Shown piece after piece: positions 12,501-27,500 of a stretch of 64,000 nucleotides of DNA; within the stretch, counting starts at the first letter, position 1; every line of letters starts with the position of its first letter. The stretch is taken from positions 2,730,501 through 2,794,500 of the forward strand of contig NC_092661.1 in assembly GCF_032118995.1 (NCBI RefSeq), in the 5' to 3' direction. Source of the DNA: Asterias amurensis (taxonomy: Eukaryota; Echinodermata; Asteroidea; Forcipulatida; Asteriidae). The notes under the pieces are model-generated. The model was not told where the DNA came from and searched no databases. It saw nothing but the letters and a program-made list of their open reading frames with translations. The translations under genes were made by a program, and so were the position numbers.

Positions 12501-15500
12501 AGGTTTCAAGCCGCTTGTGTGGCCGCTATTGGCTTTTGGGTACAGGCCGCTTGTGGCCAGTGGTCACCATGGGCTTCTTGGCACAAGACGCTTATGGCCA
12601 CTAGGGTTTCAAGCCGCTTGTGTGGCCGCTATTGGCTTTTGGGTACAGGCCGCTTGTGGCCAGTGGTCACCATGGGCTTCTTGGCACAAGACGCTTATGG
12701 CCACTAGAGTTTCAAGCCGCTTGTGTGGCCGCTATTGGCTTTTGGGTACAGGCCGCTTGTGGCCAGTGGTCACCATGGGCTTTTTGGTACAAGCTGACTG
12801 TGGCCACTATGGGCGATTTGATACACACTGATTGTGGCCACTATAGCTGGTTTGGTCCACACCGCTTGTGGCTGTTACAGGCTTTTTGGTACAAGCCAAC
12901 TTTGGTCGCTATGGGATCTTTGGTCCAAGCCACTTTTTGCCGCTATGGGCTTTTTAGTCCAAGCCACTTTTGGCCGCTATGGGCTTTTTAGTAGCCACTT
13001 TTGGCCGCTATGGGCTCTTTGGTCAAAGCCACTTTTGGCTGCTATGGGCTTTTTAGTAGCCACTTTTGGCCGCTATGGGCTCTTTGGTCCAAGCCACTTT
13101 TGGCCGCTATGGGCTTTTTAGTCACTGTTAGTAGCCACTTTTGGCCGCTATGGGCTCTTTGGTCCAAGCCACTTTTGGCCATTATGGGCTTTTTGGTCCA
13201 AGCCACTTTTTGCCGTTTGGGCTTTTTGGTACAAGCTGATTGTGGCAACTATAGTCTTTAAATGGTTGTGTTACTTTTGCGTAGTAACCGATTTGTTTTT
13301 ATTTATTTTGGTGCTACATGTATAAGACAAAGACAGTATCAGTGCAAACGCATTGATGATGATATTGAGTTGGTTTCATATTTTGTTTTAAAGATGTACA
13401 TTTCAAAAGGTAAGATAGTGATTTCTTGGCTCTTTGTTGAGAGTTTTGGTTTGTACAAATTGCAAGGAGTACTTATTCATGTATGGAAAGGCCTACTTTG
13501 GTCTGTACTTATAGTCTGGACGTTTCTAAATATATTGCGAACTTCGATTGTTTTATTACTATTGCACACGGGGAAAGTGACAAAGATAATGACAGCATTG
13601 TAAAGGTCTTATAGGGAAGGTACACGTTTGGTAATTGTCAAAGCCCAGTCTTCTCACTTAGTGTATCCCAACACAAGCATAAAATAACAAGGCTGTGAAA
13701 ATTTGAGCTAAATTGGTCGTCGAAGTTGCGAGAAAATGACGAGAGAAAAACTCCCTTGTGGTACGAATTTGTCTGCTTTCAGATAGGAATAAAAGACTTC
13801 TGGCTACATGTAGGTAGAAGTCTTTTATTATTTTAGTGAGAAATTACCTCTTTCTCAAAATCTATGCTACTTCAGAGGGAGCCGTTTCTCACAATGTTTT
13901 ATACTATCAACAGCTCTCCAATGCGCCGTTACCAAGTCAGTTTTTAAAGGTTAATATTTGTTTTGAGTAATTACCAAACGTGTACCTTCTCTTTAAATAT
14001 GAGGCCAAATGCCCAAACCGGGCACTTTCAAGAAATAGTATTAATTTTCATAGTTAGCACCAGTGATTCACAGACTAAATCATGCAAGGAATTTGATAAA
14101 ATTCTGTCGTGCTGCACTGAATATTTATACAAAAATGCTTTGTGCATTCATAAACTGATTTTGTTGCCAGTATTTGGCTGACTTTACACTGTGTAACATC
14201 AGGGCCCAATTTCATAGCGCTGCTTAGCGGCCGATTTTGTGCTTACTTTGCAATTTCTATTTCATAGCGCTGCTAACCGTAAGCACACGAAAAGGCATGC
14301 TAACCTTCCGGTGCTTACCGCACGAAAATAAATGACGTCACAATGCAAATCCATGGTAAATATGCAATATGGCCACCCAATTTTTCTGCTAACCTGTGAA
14401 ATACGCTAAGGCTTAAGCAATTTTTTCTGCTACAGTAAGCTTGCAAATTTGCTTACCAATAAGCAGCGCTATGAAATTGGGCCCATTTGGGAGCTGCATT
14501 TTGTACATGTATGATACAGTGCAAGCGTGCCGTCCCTATATCAGATCATACAACACTCTAGATGATTCTGCAGAAAATTTCCCCTAAAATAAACCAATCT
14601 TTCAATGTGCTTTTTTTTTTTTATCAGCCCCTGACACTACACAAATCCTCATTATGCTGAATGCAAATATAATTGTTGGGCATTTACCTTGTAAATAAAT
14701 TGTATAAAAAAAAAACGCTTTTGTGACAAATACTACTACAAGGAGTGTCAGGGAGCCAGTTCTGTGCAGTCCTGATATTTCACGGAGGCATCAAAGGCGA
14801 TTGCCTCCATGCCCCCTGGTCATTGCCTTGGTGCCCTTGAAAGACTCCAGTAGAAATTTACAATTTCCTCATAGGGTGCCCCTTTACCCCCCAAAAATGC
14901 CTCGGTGCCCTTCCTCTTTCAAAATGAAGCATACATGCCTCCATGCCCCCTGGTCATTGCCTTGGTGCCCTTGAAATGCTCCAGTAGAAATTTACAGTTT
15001 AGGGTGCCCTTTACCAAGAAAAAATGCCTCGGTGCCCTTCCTCTTTCAAAAACGAAGCATATTAGGCCCGTGTGTGTCTTTGTCTTTCACAAACTTGACT
15101 GTAAATGACGTTGGACATTTTCAACTGAGATTGATTCAGTTCTGGTAAATTCTTGTTTGCGACATTCTAAAGTGTTGTTATCGGCTCTACAGGGTGTAAC
15201 TGTAAATGTAAGGTTCTGGTTAGGACAGCAAGCAAGTTCAAATCAGGTCATTAAAGGTACATGTAATTGTTATGATGTTGAATATTTGTATACCTTGATG
15301 ATGCAAAACGCCCAAATCAAATAATGCAAGGATTTAAACTTTAAAGTTGCTCACCAAATATGGTATATCAGGGAGGTTTAGCTTCACGCTACACGAGCAA
15401 ATTTGTGAACGTGAACGTCAATACACCGATCCATTAGGCTTTGCCCACGACGCACTTTTGAGCAAGAACACGTGAGCCTCTCCAATGCACAACTCTGCCA

Positions 15501-18500
15501 CGTGAGCTAAGCGTCCGCACGCATGTTGGACTTTTATAGTGTCCGACTTTTGGTTGTGCATTGGGTTGTGATTGGTCAATACGCAATGGGTCGGAGCTTA
15601 ATGGATCGATCTATTGTTTCTAGGTTATGTCACCACTTTGGGATTATTTCATGTCTGCACATACATACCTGACGTGAGAAATGTTTACTTCACGTACTGG
15701 TAACGTGAGATTTTAACAACACAATTTTTTGACGTTTGCTTAATATACTGGCAGGAAACACTGAAATTGAGCTAAACTGGATTGGTACCAATAAACTGTA
15801 CATGTGAATGTTACTCCTTTTTTTTTATCAATGTATATTTCTTTAAACTCTTTAAAGTACATGTAACTACATGCTTATAAATTGATTATTTTTTATTATG
15901 GTTTTGTACCTTCGAAAAAGCCTTTAGGAATTACACTATTATTTATCACAAAAAAATCTATGTTTATTTTAAAGAATGAATACAAAGTCAATCTTTTATA
16001 GTTTACCAACATGAAAAAAAACGCTACTTGCGAAACTTAAAGGAACGTTACGGAATTGGTAGAAACAAAAATCGTGAAGACCACAGATTTACATCAAACT
16101 TACACGGTCTAATGATGATCCCTTGAAATATTTCTGTCTGAAATGTCATATTTGATGAGAAATAAATAATCTAATTTCGCATTTGGAGTTCATCGCTCAG
16201 TGAGCATTTTATTAATTTTATCAATGCAAAATTTGTAACCCGTTTTTCACTATTTTCTCATGACCCAGATGGCCGATCGATCTCAAACTTCTACAGGTTT
16301 GTCAGTTTATGTATATGGTGGATTACATAAAGTGCTTACACTGCCAGCAACTGTTTTGTTAGCAAAAACCAATTCTGTAATGTTCCTTTAATGAAATCAA
16401 TCTGAAAACTTTGTGATTTTTATTTTTGTTCAATCATGGAAGTGTTACGCTGAAAGTAAATACTTATCAATCATCTCATAATTAATAAAATTTAAACTGT
16501 TTTATAAAAAATTATGTAATTTATTTTTGAAGTGGTTGTTCTGCAACCTTAACCCTCTCACTCTCTGACCATTAAATATCATTCACTGTGATTTTCAATG
16601 ATGAACAGTCGCCCTATTGGTTAGAGTTTTGTAGGTTTTTGTACAAGTCAAATGTTATTTCTCCAGGTTTTTTTTTTTGCAGACAAGAAAAAAAAAATCA
16701 AACTCATTTCTCTTCAAAAAAAAAAACATTGAAAGGGCAAGCACTTATTATAAGATGAAAACTTGTGAAATTTCAGTGTTAAAAACCACAATCTTCTTTT
16801 GACAAATTTCTGCAATGTATCCTGTCTTTTAATATTATTTCTTTACTATATTCAGGTGCATGCTACTGCCGTTATTTTAGACAATGTGTATAATTATTAT
16901 TGAATGCAGCAAATATTAATATAACAACTCCAATAAATATCTTAGTACAAACCTGACTTAACCACTGGAGTTTAAGAGTGCATTTTGTAACAATTATTGT
17001 TTGTTGTCGGTTTTATTTAAGTTTAGTTCTCTCTTTTTTTTTTAGTGGAGCTCTAAGACTCCGTTTATTCATCACCAGTGAAAACAATACAAACATCTTC
17101 AATGGAACATTAACACATATACTGTTAGATCAATACATTATGTACATTGTGAATACATTAAAATGACAGTGAACAAAAGGTGATATACATCAATCTACAA
17201 GAACATCAAAACATGATAAAAAGCAAATTTATGCAAGCAAAATGCTAAACTTAAAGCGAACAAACATCAATTTTAATTTTTAATTAAATTTGTTCTAAAA
17301 ATTATTACTGTTATATATTCATATTTATTTACATTGATTTATTTGTTTGTTTATTTATTTGTTTGTTTGTGGTAGGTTGGTTATATAGAAACAGAACCCG
17401 GAGAACGCCGACTGTGTCATTGTCCTTACAGTTTCGTTGTGAGACCATTTTAATGGCCTCGCATACGCCTTTCTTTTTGGGCGCGCATATATATGCCATT
17501 TTGCCATACACGCGTGTCACCTGAATTCCATTGTGCCATACATGCGTGTCAGGCGATGATCATTTTGCCATACACGCGTATCGCGCTGTATCGGTATGCC
17601 GCGTCCATAGACGACACAGAGGACGGTCAGGTCAGCGTTCTCTGAGATCTATTTCTATGGTTGGTTACAAAAGGATTTTTTTTTTAATTTTTTTTTTACG
17701 GGGGGAGGACTGGACAACATTATAAGACAGGGGTCGAAATTGCCAATAGCCCGCTAGTCCGGGACTACCAGATTTACAGCCGGACTACTGATTTTTCCAG
17801 TTTGATAGCCCGACGGGCTAGTGGAAAAACAATGCAAAAATCATCATTACAAACAACAAAGAACTGTGCTATGGTGTATTGTAAAGTTTGAGCCGTGACA
17901 CGAGACATAATGTGTCTTTCGGGCTACCAAAATCTCATCAGGGCTACTAAAAATTATTGGTTACTAGCCCCGCTGACTACCATGAAAATACACTTAATTT
18001 CAACCCCTGTAAGAGTAAGAGGGTGAAGTTATTTGTTTTGACCCATATTTAATTCTAGAGTTGGAACATAATCTCAAGTATATGTCTTAAGTCTTTAGGA
18101 TCAAAGTCTTAGGTCTTGGGTTCAAAGTCCGCGGTGTTAGTGTCAGCTTGTGGGGGTCAGGTCTTATGTCGCTGGGATCAATTAAGTTCTTGATTGCAAG
18201 ATGTAAATGTTTACATGAAATGAAATAAATTAAAACATATTGACAAGGTATTCTTCTTCATATTTCCAGGGACGAAGGATCTTCATTTGTTAGAGACGAC
18301 CTCACCAATGGAGAGACATCGTCAGGAAAGCATTCATGAAGTTATTAATACAGAGCAGGCGTACGTGGATGACCTCGCCTTAGCTATAGAGGTCAGAACC
18401 ATTCCATCAATCATACACCAAATCATGTGATAGATAAGATAGTAGTGGCAGTGTCATGGCCGAGCGGTTAAGAGCACCGGATTCAAGCACTGGTGTTTGG

Positions 18501-21500
18501 TCAGCGGGGTGTGGGTTCGGATCCCGGTCGTGACACTTGCTACATAAAATTGGGGAGGAAGTGCTTTCTGCTCTACCGGCTAGGCTTCGAATTGATGATA
18601 CCCAAGCCTTCATTCGTATGGACTGTGAAAGGGGTAACCCTATTTCAGCCCTAGGAGTAGGTGGCAATGGCCTCTGGACAAAAAAAATAATTGTAGCCCA
18701 CACCTTGAAGTGGCCTTCAGGCCTTGTGTGTCAGGCGTCTTGCATAAAAAAATAAAATAAAAAAAAAGTAGTAGGGTCATTGCTCAACACGGACATTCAT
18801 TGCCAAATTCCTCTCTTGAAGTAGCTGCGAGCTCTCCTTTCATAGTCATCACTAGTCTTGGTTCAAGACTCTCCTGGATTTGTCGCAAGAGGGCGCGCTA
18901 TCACCCCCAACCCGCTATCAACCACGAACCGCTAGCACAGGAGAGTCTTGGCACATTTGTTAAATCTCCCCCAAAATCGGGGGGAAACATAATGCGCGTG
19001 CGTAGGTTTCCCCGCAGAGCCCACCGCTTCCGTTTGGGGGGAGATTTAACGAATGTGCCAAGACTCTCCTATGATAGCGGTTCTCGGGTGACAGTGGTTC
19101 GCAATTGATAGCGCGTTTGGGGTGATAGCGCGCCCTCTTGTGACAAATGCAGGAGAGTCTTGAACCAAGACTTAAGCCATTACAGGCTCTCCTGGTGTAG
19201 GCTCTCCAGGTTGTTCAGTCTGATGCCAGGTTATGCCAGGTGGTAAGGGAGACGTCCTCTTGAGTGTCGTCCTTCCTTATAACGCAGAAAGGGACGTCCT
19301 GCATGCCTACCTCCTCAAGCTCACTGCAAAAGAGGCCTATCACTGGTCTCTCGGTGGTCATTCTTTAGATGTGTCCAATCCATCGCAGCTGGCATGGTAT
19401 AATGAACTATTAAACAGTAATGTGTACAACCATGCATAAAATCTCTTTTGGAAGAGTGCTTGCTCCAAAAAGAGCTGGTCTTGAGTGTCCGTCTGAAAGC
19501 TCAAAAAAGTAAATACGGGTTTCCATGAGCAGAGCTGTGTAAAGAGTAACTAGTTTGTTTGACCAGTTTTCTTTTGGTCACGTGGTTGCTGGACACCTTT
19601 TTTGGTCCAAGTGTAGCACAACTCCCTGTGCGAGTGAAGCCCGGTTCATACTTCCTGCGAATGCAAATGCGACACGAACGTTGACGTCACAGATTCGCAA
19701 CGAATAATTCGCAGCAGTACAACTCTGCTCAACTCACATGCGAATATTGATGCTAAAGGAGGGTTGTGACGTCAAATTCACGTCAAATTCGCTTCGCCTT
19801 CGCAGGAAGAATGAAACGGGCTCTAGTCTTTCACCCGGTGTGCGCACATGTGTTCTTTGGACTGAGAGTGGATTCTAATCGTCAGTTGTCGCGACTCTCT
19901 CAATAAAAAGCTCTGGTCTTGAGAGTAGACCTCACACCCCTCTTTCATTAATTCTGCACTTAACAAAAGTGACGCCAGTTCTTAAGATCTTTGCATTTTT
20001 TTTCACATTTTTTTTACAGGTCTTTCAGAAGCCCCTCAGTGAATCCGGACAGTTGGATGTGCAAGAAATCTCAAGAATCTTCGTTAATTGGAGAGAAATT
20101 ATTCAGTGCAATACAAAACTACTTAAGTAAGTCACATTTGGTTTATTGTGAATTTTTGAATGTGTACATGTACATTTGTCAGTAAATACATGTACATGTT
20201 ACATGTACATGGAGGTAAAAATTAAATTAACTGCTACCTCCATGGTAATACACCGATCCATTAAACTCCGCCCACGGCGCACGTGTGAACAAGAACATGT
20301 GAGCCTCTCCAATGCCATTCTGCACAACTCTGTCGGTGTCACACGCGCCAACCTTATTTTGTCAGACCTTTGGTTGCACAATGGGTTGTGATTGGCCAAT
20401 ACGCAATGGGGCGGAGCTTAATGGGTCGGTCTATTAGCACTCCCTTCTGATTACGGCACTTTTGCTCAAAATACCTTGATATTGAGCCTGTGTGTTTACC
20501 ATTGAGCATGTTGAGTGCTACTGTAATGAGGAATTGCGTAAAAACACTAAATTAAACTACAGACTTTTCTGAGTTTGTTTTGTTGTCATTTCTTGTTTTT
20601 AGGTCTTTACGAGTTCGGAAGAAGATGTCTGGTGAGGGAAAGCTGATCCATATGATTGGTGATATTCTGTGTGAACAGGTAAAAACAATCAACAATAATT
20701 GTAACTAAAATCCAATAATCATTTATTTCTTCATGGCGTTTACAATACAATGATATGTGCAGGTTATTTACCATTGCATATTTATTTCAAGTGATCAATG
20801 AACAGTCAGTCAGTCAGTTGAGCGAGAGGATGTCTTCAGCCGACGCCTTCTCGGCAAACTCTGATGGTCGTCTTCCAAGCATCCCAGTCACAGCATCAGC
20901 GTCCTAAGCTCGGATGTTTCCTGTTGTGTAGCGTCCTTCTTCAGCTGGTCTACTAATGAAGTTCTTCTCCTGCCCTTATTCCTGATTCCGTCAATGGGTT
21001 CCCGGAGAACTAGGGGGCTCACAGCTAGCTCTGGATGGCGGACACAGTGTCCAGCAAGCCTCATTCTTCGTTCCCTGATCTTAGCAGTTACCCTTGGTAC
21101 ATGTAGGGCAGCGTAGAACATAATAAAAGCAAACAAAGTCAAATCTGTGGACATTTCAAGTAACCATTTTCAAATATTTGTGCGTCATTATATAGTCACA
21201 GTCAGCAAGTAGGAAAAAAGCGAAGAATAGTGCATTTGTGACCCACTCTGTGAAAATGAGTCACATGTCGCCCAATGCAATATCAAGTTATGGACAGTCT
21301 AATGTGGAAAATGTAAAAAATAAAAATAAAAATAAAACTTTTCTTTCTTTTCTTTTTAAGATCTTTAGATGCATGGTTAACCTTTATAACACTTACTTTT
21401 AGGCAATAAAGCTATGAATACAACAATTTTGTGATCATACTTATGGCTAATTTGTATCCTTTTGCACACAATGGTCGTTTAAAATATCATTTTACTTGTA

Positions 21501-24500
21501 ATTCGTTTTTCACAAAAAAATAGTGTAGTGGCTAATTTCAAACGGGAGTAACTCAGCAACGCGATACACCCCAAAGCTCAGACACATACCAAATTACTGC
21601 TGCTGATATGTTCTTTCCAGCCATGCATATAAGTCAATTCCTGAAATTGCCTACATCTGACTCATTTTCACAGAGCGTGTCACATTATGCTTTTCCCCTA
21701 TGGCAGACAATTTCGAGCACTTTATCTGGAGATATCTCAAAGTGCTTTGTCACAAGTGCACAGAGCTGCTTTGGATAATGTGAGACACACTTAAATTTAG
21801 CGTCTTGAAGACGCTTTCAAGGTGCTGTGGTGCAATCTGTAGCCAATTTACAGAGCTAAACATTTTCAAGGAAATCAACAAGCGCTGGACTGCGCTAGAA
21901 ACACTGATTGTTGTTTTCAAAACTTCTGATTGATAGTAAGCCAAGTTTTATAAGTTATTTAACTTTGAATTGTGTTGTAATTTTTTAACAGCTCCCTCGC
22001 ATGACGGCCTACATCCGATTTTGTAGTTGTCAATTGAATGCATCGAGTTTGCTACAACAGAGGCTAGACAATGATGCAGAATTTAAAGAGTACATAAAGG
22101 TAACGAAGAATTCTCTGTCAGTTTTTTTTTTTTTTTTAGCTTTTGGAATGAAGAATTTAGTAATTAAAGGCAGTAGACACTATTGGTAATTACTCAAAAT
22201 AGTTATGAGCACAAAACCTTACTTGGTAACGAGTAATGGGGAGAGGTTGATGGTATAAAACATTGTGAGAAACGGCTCCCTCTGAAGTAACGTAGTTTTG
22301 GAGAAAGAAGTAATTTTCCACGAATTCGATGTCGAAACCTCGGATTTAGAACTTGAGGTCCCGAAATCAAGCATCTGAAAGCACACAACTTCGTGTGACA
22401 AGGGTGTTTTTCTTTTATAGTTATCTCGCAACTTCGACGACCAATTGAGCTCAAATTTTCAAAGGTTTGTTATCTTATGCATATGTTGAGATACACCAAG
22501 TGAGAAGATTGGTCTTTGACTATTACCAATAGTGTCCATGTCTTTAAGTGAATAAAAGCTGGCAGTTGGTGCTAAGGCAGACAACTTTTGAAATTTTGCT
22601 GAACATTTTGTGCTTAATAAAAAAGCTAGCAGGATACCAGTATACCACTGTTGCACGCTGTGATTGGGATCCATGGCGTTTTGTACACCCGAGGGGGGAA
22701 ATGGAACCCGAGGCGAAGAGGGTGCCATTTTCCCCCCGACGGTGTACAAAACCCATGGACCCCAATCACAGCATGCAACAATTTTTTTGTTATACCTGAG
22801 TAACATTCATATTCCTCTTCTCGAAGTTCTGTTGTTATCATCAAACATTTTTACGATGGAGTATTCATTGTTTAATAAGCAGACGAACAAGAAACAATTC
22901 CTGACTGTTCACTCGAACCCGCAGGTGTTTCGAACACAGCGCTGGAAATCGACCAAAACTGGGAACGATCAAGGTGATGTACACCGGTGTACATCACTTT
23001 TCATGTTACCCAACCCCTGTAACCATGGTAACATGCGTTTTTGTTACACGTCACGTGATTGGTTCTGGACTTATCAAACTTCACAGTTTGTTACCGAGGT
23101 GTAACAATCAAAGATGGTGCATGACACATGGTAAATTGGCTAGTAACCTTATGTGCTTTACCACTTCGAGAGCTTGAGTTTGATGCTCTTAGCCACTCGG
23201 CCACAAGACGCCACATTAAAATATGATGTCTTAGGCCCACAGTATTTTATATAATTTTTTTATATTGTTTTTATTATATTTTAGAAATTAGCCCAGGATC
23301 CTCGTGTTAAAGGAATGCCAGTTAGCAGCTACTTGATCAAACCAATGCAGAGGATCACAAGATATCCACTGCTAATAAAAAAGGTCAGTTCAAATTATCT
23401 TTGCTTCTTAAAATATTATCAGCCTTGAGTTATAAGAGATGTTAAATTTGCATCGGGGATAAAGAATATTAATTTTGGTTTTTACCCATACATGGATGTG
23501 TGTTAGCACTGTTTACTCAGTACTTTCCCGAGTCATGTGAAAAAATATCACAGGCATGTTACTCGGGTGGGATTTGAACCCACGACCCTTGCAATTCTAG
23601 AGCAGTGTCTTACCAACTAGACTACCGAGGTTGCCCGGTAGTTAGAGGCAGTTTGAATCCTTTATTTTGGCAGCGGGTACCGCAACGATAATAACAGATG
23701 TTAAATTTGCATCGGGGATAAAGAATATTAATTTTGGTTTTTACCCATACACCGATGTGTGCTAGCACTGTATACTCAGGACTTTCCCAAGTCCTGTGCA
23801 AAAATATCACAGGCATGTTACTCGGGTGGGATTTGAAATTACGACCCTTGCAATTCTAGAGCAGTGTCTTACCAACTAGACTACCGAGGTTGCCCGGTAG
23901 CTAGAGGCAGTTCGAATTCTATGTTTTGGCAGGGGGTACCAGCCTTTAGTAATAAAATAATTATGATAATAAAAAAAATGACAAGTTCTTCTATAGTGCA
24001 TTAGCTTAATAGTGCATTTCACAATGCACTTAACATCAGTTTATTAGTGCCCTGGTCATTGGGCCAACAACATTCCTTTAATCTTTCTCATTGTGGAAGT
24101 GTAGTGGCCGAGCGGTTAAGAGCACCGAATTCAAACCCTGGTGTTTCTGATCAGCAGAGTGTGGGTCCGAATCCCCAGCCGTGACACTTGTGTCCTTAAG
24201 CAAGACACTTAACCATTGCTTCGTCCTTCGGATGGGACGTAAAGCCGTTGGTCCCATGTGTTGTGTAAACGCATATAAAAGAACCCAGTGCACTTATCGT
24301 AAAGAGAAGGGGTTCGCCCCGGTGTTCCTGGCTGGATTGGCAGCATATTGCGCCACAGCACCTTGTAAACCATTACGTGGTGCTTAAGGATTAGGTCTTA
24401 TATCTCAAACTTCGTACCACTCCTTGCAGTAATAATACCTGGCGCTTTGTATCCTTTGGCAAAAGGCGCGTTATAAATACGGTTATTATTATTATCTCCC

Positions 24501-27500
24501 TGGGGAGTATACAACCTGGGAAACCGTAGCACTCCAAAGGTTTTTTTTTCATTCACAATACATGTATCAACCTCTACCTTCGCAGGTACCCATTTATTCC
24601 CCCGGGCGAACAGAAGCAATTATAGTAATGTATCTTGCACAAAGACAAAACTGTCCAGACTAGGGTTCGAACCCAACCTCTAATGACTTAACCACCAGAA
24701 CTTGAATTTGATGCTCTTAACCACTCGGCCACGACACACTACATGGGATGCAACTTTTTATTTCAAGCCCCAAATTATTTTTAAAACTTACCTGGTCAGT
24801 TTCCCCATAGTTTACCTCTTGATTTTCATACTGATGTTGTTGCTCAACTGTCCAGATACTGAAATACACAGCAGAGTCTCACCCAGATCACGCTTCCACC
24901 AAGACGGCCCTAGAGAAAGCTGAGGAGTTATGCAATCAAGTCAACGAAGGAGTACGGGAGAAGGAGAACTCTGATAAACTGGAATGGCTGCAGGAAAATG
25001 TGGACTGCGTGGGCTTAGCTGAGGTGAATAAGATAGAGTGTCAGAGAATTTTGTAAAGCTTCAGTCACACCAAGCTAGTTCTCAAAAATAAATTGTAAAA
25101 CGAGTGATCTGGCTAGACTGTGAAGCTTTGGCCTTATATTGTTTATAATGTTACCCTAATTAGTTCAATTCTGGTAAAATTTATTTGTAAGAATGAGAGA
25201 TGGGTCAACTGTCTGTGAACTGAATGAAGGTGCTACAAACGAACCCGGTATATGGTATGTCCAATTGAATTGACTTCTGCAATTTCTTTCTGATTTGTTA
25301 GGAGCTGATTTTCAACTCCTTGACCAACTGCCTCGGCCCGAGAAAATATCTCCACTCTGGAAAACTACAAAAGGTAAAAACGTTTTGTTGATTCTTTTCA
25401 TCTGATGGAGCTTGTAAGTGTACACCCGGTGCAGACTTGCACTCCATGCTGAATCAAAACGATTAGGGTTGAATCTATGTCGAGCGAAAAAGTTTCGGCT
25501 TTATCTTTCATCAAAGTAAAACACTTCTGTACTATTGTCTCAAAATGCTTACACGTACATTCTGAACAAGAGTACTCTCAACTTTTGCTGATCTTTTATT
25601 TTTTGTTCGTCTATCTGGAATTATCTTTCACTTATATTGTTCACTTTTATTTTTTTTATTTTTACAGACAAAGAGTAATAAGGAGTTGTATGCCTTTCTG
25701 TTCAACGACTTCTTATTATTCACTACACCAGTGAAGCCTGGTCTCCTTCCGTTTATTTCATCGACCAGTAGAAGCACAGTGGAGTATCGCATGTACAGAC
25801 AGGTAAAGGCTAGCATTTCGTCTCTAGATAAAATTTTCTAACTTTTAAAGGCAGTGGACTCTATTACTCAAAATAATTACATGTATTAGCATAAACCCTT
25901 ACTTGGTAACGAGTAATGCGGGAGGTTGATAGTATAAAACATTGTGAGACACGGCTCCCTCTGAAGTGGCATAGTTTTTGAGAAAGAAGTAATTTCACAC
26001 TCAAATATTTAAATTCAAGCCTGAAGCCCTTTTCAGTTATCTGAAAGCACACAGATAAGTGCAACAAGGGTGTTTTTTCTCTCATTATTCTCGTGCAACT
26101 TTAACAAATTTATATCTTGAGATGCACCATTCAAGTGAGAATAGTGGTCTTTGACTATTACCAATAGTGTCCAGTGCCTTCAAACAATTTTGCTGCTATT
26201 GTCTTTTACGGTTATCTGTTTTCCATTTTTCACACCTTTTACTGCTTAAGAGTGTGCAATGTTTGTTGTTTTTTGATTCTCCTGTATTAATACGTTTTGT
26301 TGTAAGTTTCTAACAATTGTTCTGCTTTTGTCTTTTGCCTTGATCTGTTTTCCAGTATTTTACCCCATTTTATTACTTGTGCATTATTTATTATTGTCTA
26401 TTTTGACTTTGCCTTTATCTGCTTTCCAGTATTTTACCCCATTTTATTACTTGTGCATTATTTATTATTGTCTATTTTGACTTTGCCTTTATCTGCTTTC
26501 CAGTATTTTACCCCTTTTATTGTTTAAGAGTGTCAATATTCATTATTGTCTATTATCCTGTAATATGAAGTTTTGTAACATTATAACAATCTGCTTTTGA
26601 CTTTTGCCTTAATCTGTTTCCATTATTTCACCCCTTTTACTGCTTAAGAGAGTGCGATATTCATTGTTGTCTATTCTTCTGTAATATATGATGTTGTAAT
26701 TTGTTAACAATTGATATTCTATTTGCCTTTATTGGACTTTTGCCTTTATTTTTTGCTTAATTTGTTTTTGTTCACAGCGCTGTGAGGCTGTTTTGCTACA
26801 ATACTTGTACATATACATGTACATCTTTCTGCTTGTAAATATTTTATAATAGATAATGTATCTCTCTGTCTTTTGCGATAGTTTTCAATTTTAATCTAAT
26901 CTTATTTTTCTACGCCTCTGTGATTTATTTTACATTGCTAGTTGTATTTTTATCATAGTTTTGGGATATAGAAGAGTTTGCAGTAACACCATGTAATGAC
27001 TATCTCTAAATGAGTTGGGGTGGTTCTGAAAAGAACCGTTGGTTTTAACTCAACGTTTCGATCAGTATGCTCTGATCGTCTTCTGGAGAAAGGGGTGAAA
27101 TAGTTTTTGGGGTTATTTCTTTTATCTAATGGCTAGGCCTAGGTTTTTGTTTTGGGTTATCTTTATATTACTTAATGTTTTATTTTGTAGGCATTTATTA
27201 TTATTATTTTTGTTGTGACACTACTGCCATGTTTTGTGTTTCTAAACAGGGACAAGTAATTGTATTCTTACCATATTTTGGGGGATAACTTCTTATATCT
27301 AGCTAGCCTAGGTTTTTGGTTTTTGATTGTATTTGTATGACTTAATGTTTGATTTTGTAAGCATGCCAAGTTTAGTTTTAACTTTGTGACACTACACAGA
27401 CCATGTTTTGTGTTTCTAAACAGAGATAAGTAATTGTATTTTTATCATAACTTTGGGGGTAACTTCTTATATCTAGCTAGCCTAGGTTTTTGGTTTTTGA

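Noticed and set aside
12459-13261. Overlapping long frames in several forward and one reverse frame
   Set aside because: All lie inside the 34-base minisatellite and have repeat-derived sequence.
18800-19108. 102-codon frame
   Set aside because: Lies in a foldback MITE; half of it is the inverse of the other half.
24103-24187. Possible tRNA-Leu/Ser gene
   Set aside because: Same head occurs many times with a SINE body; the arms are imperfect and no discriminator or terminator pattern is seen.
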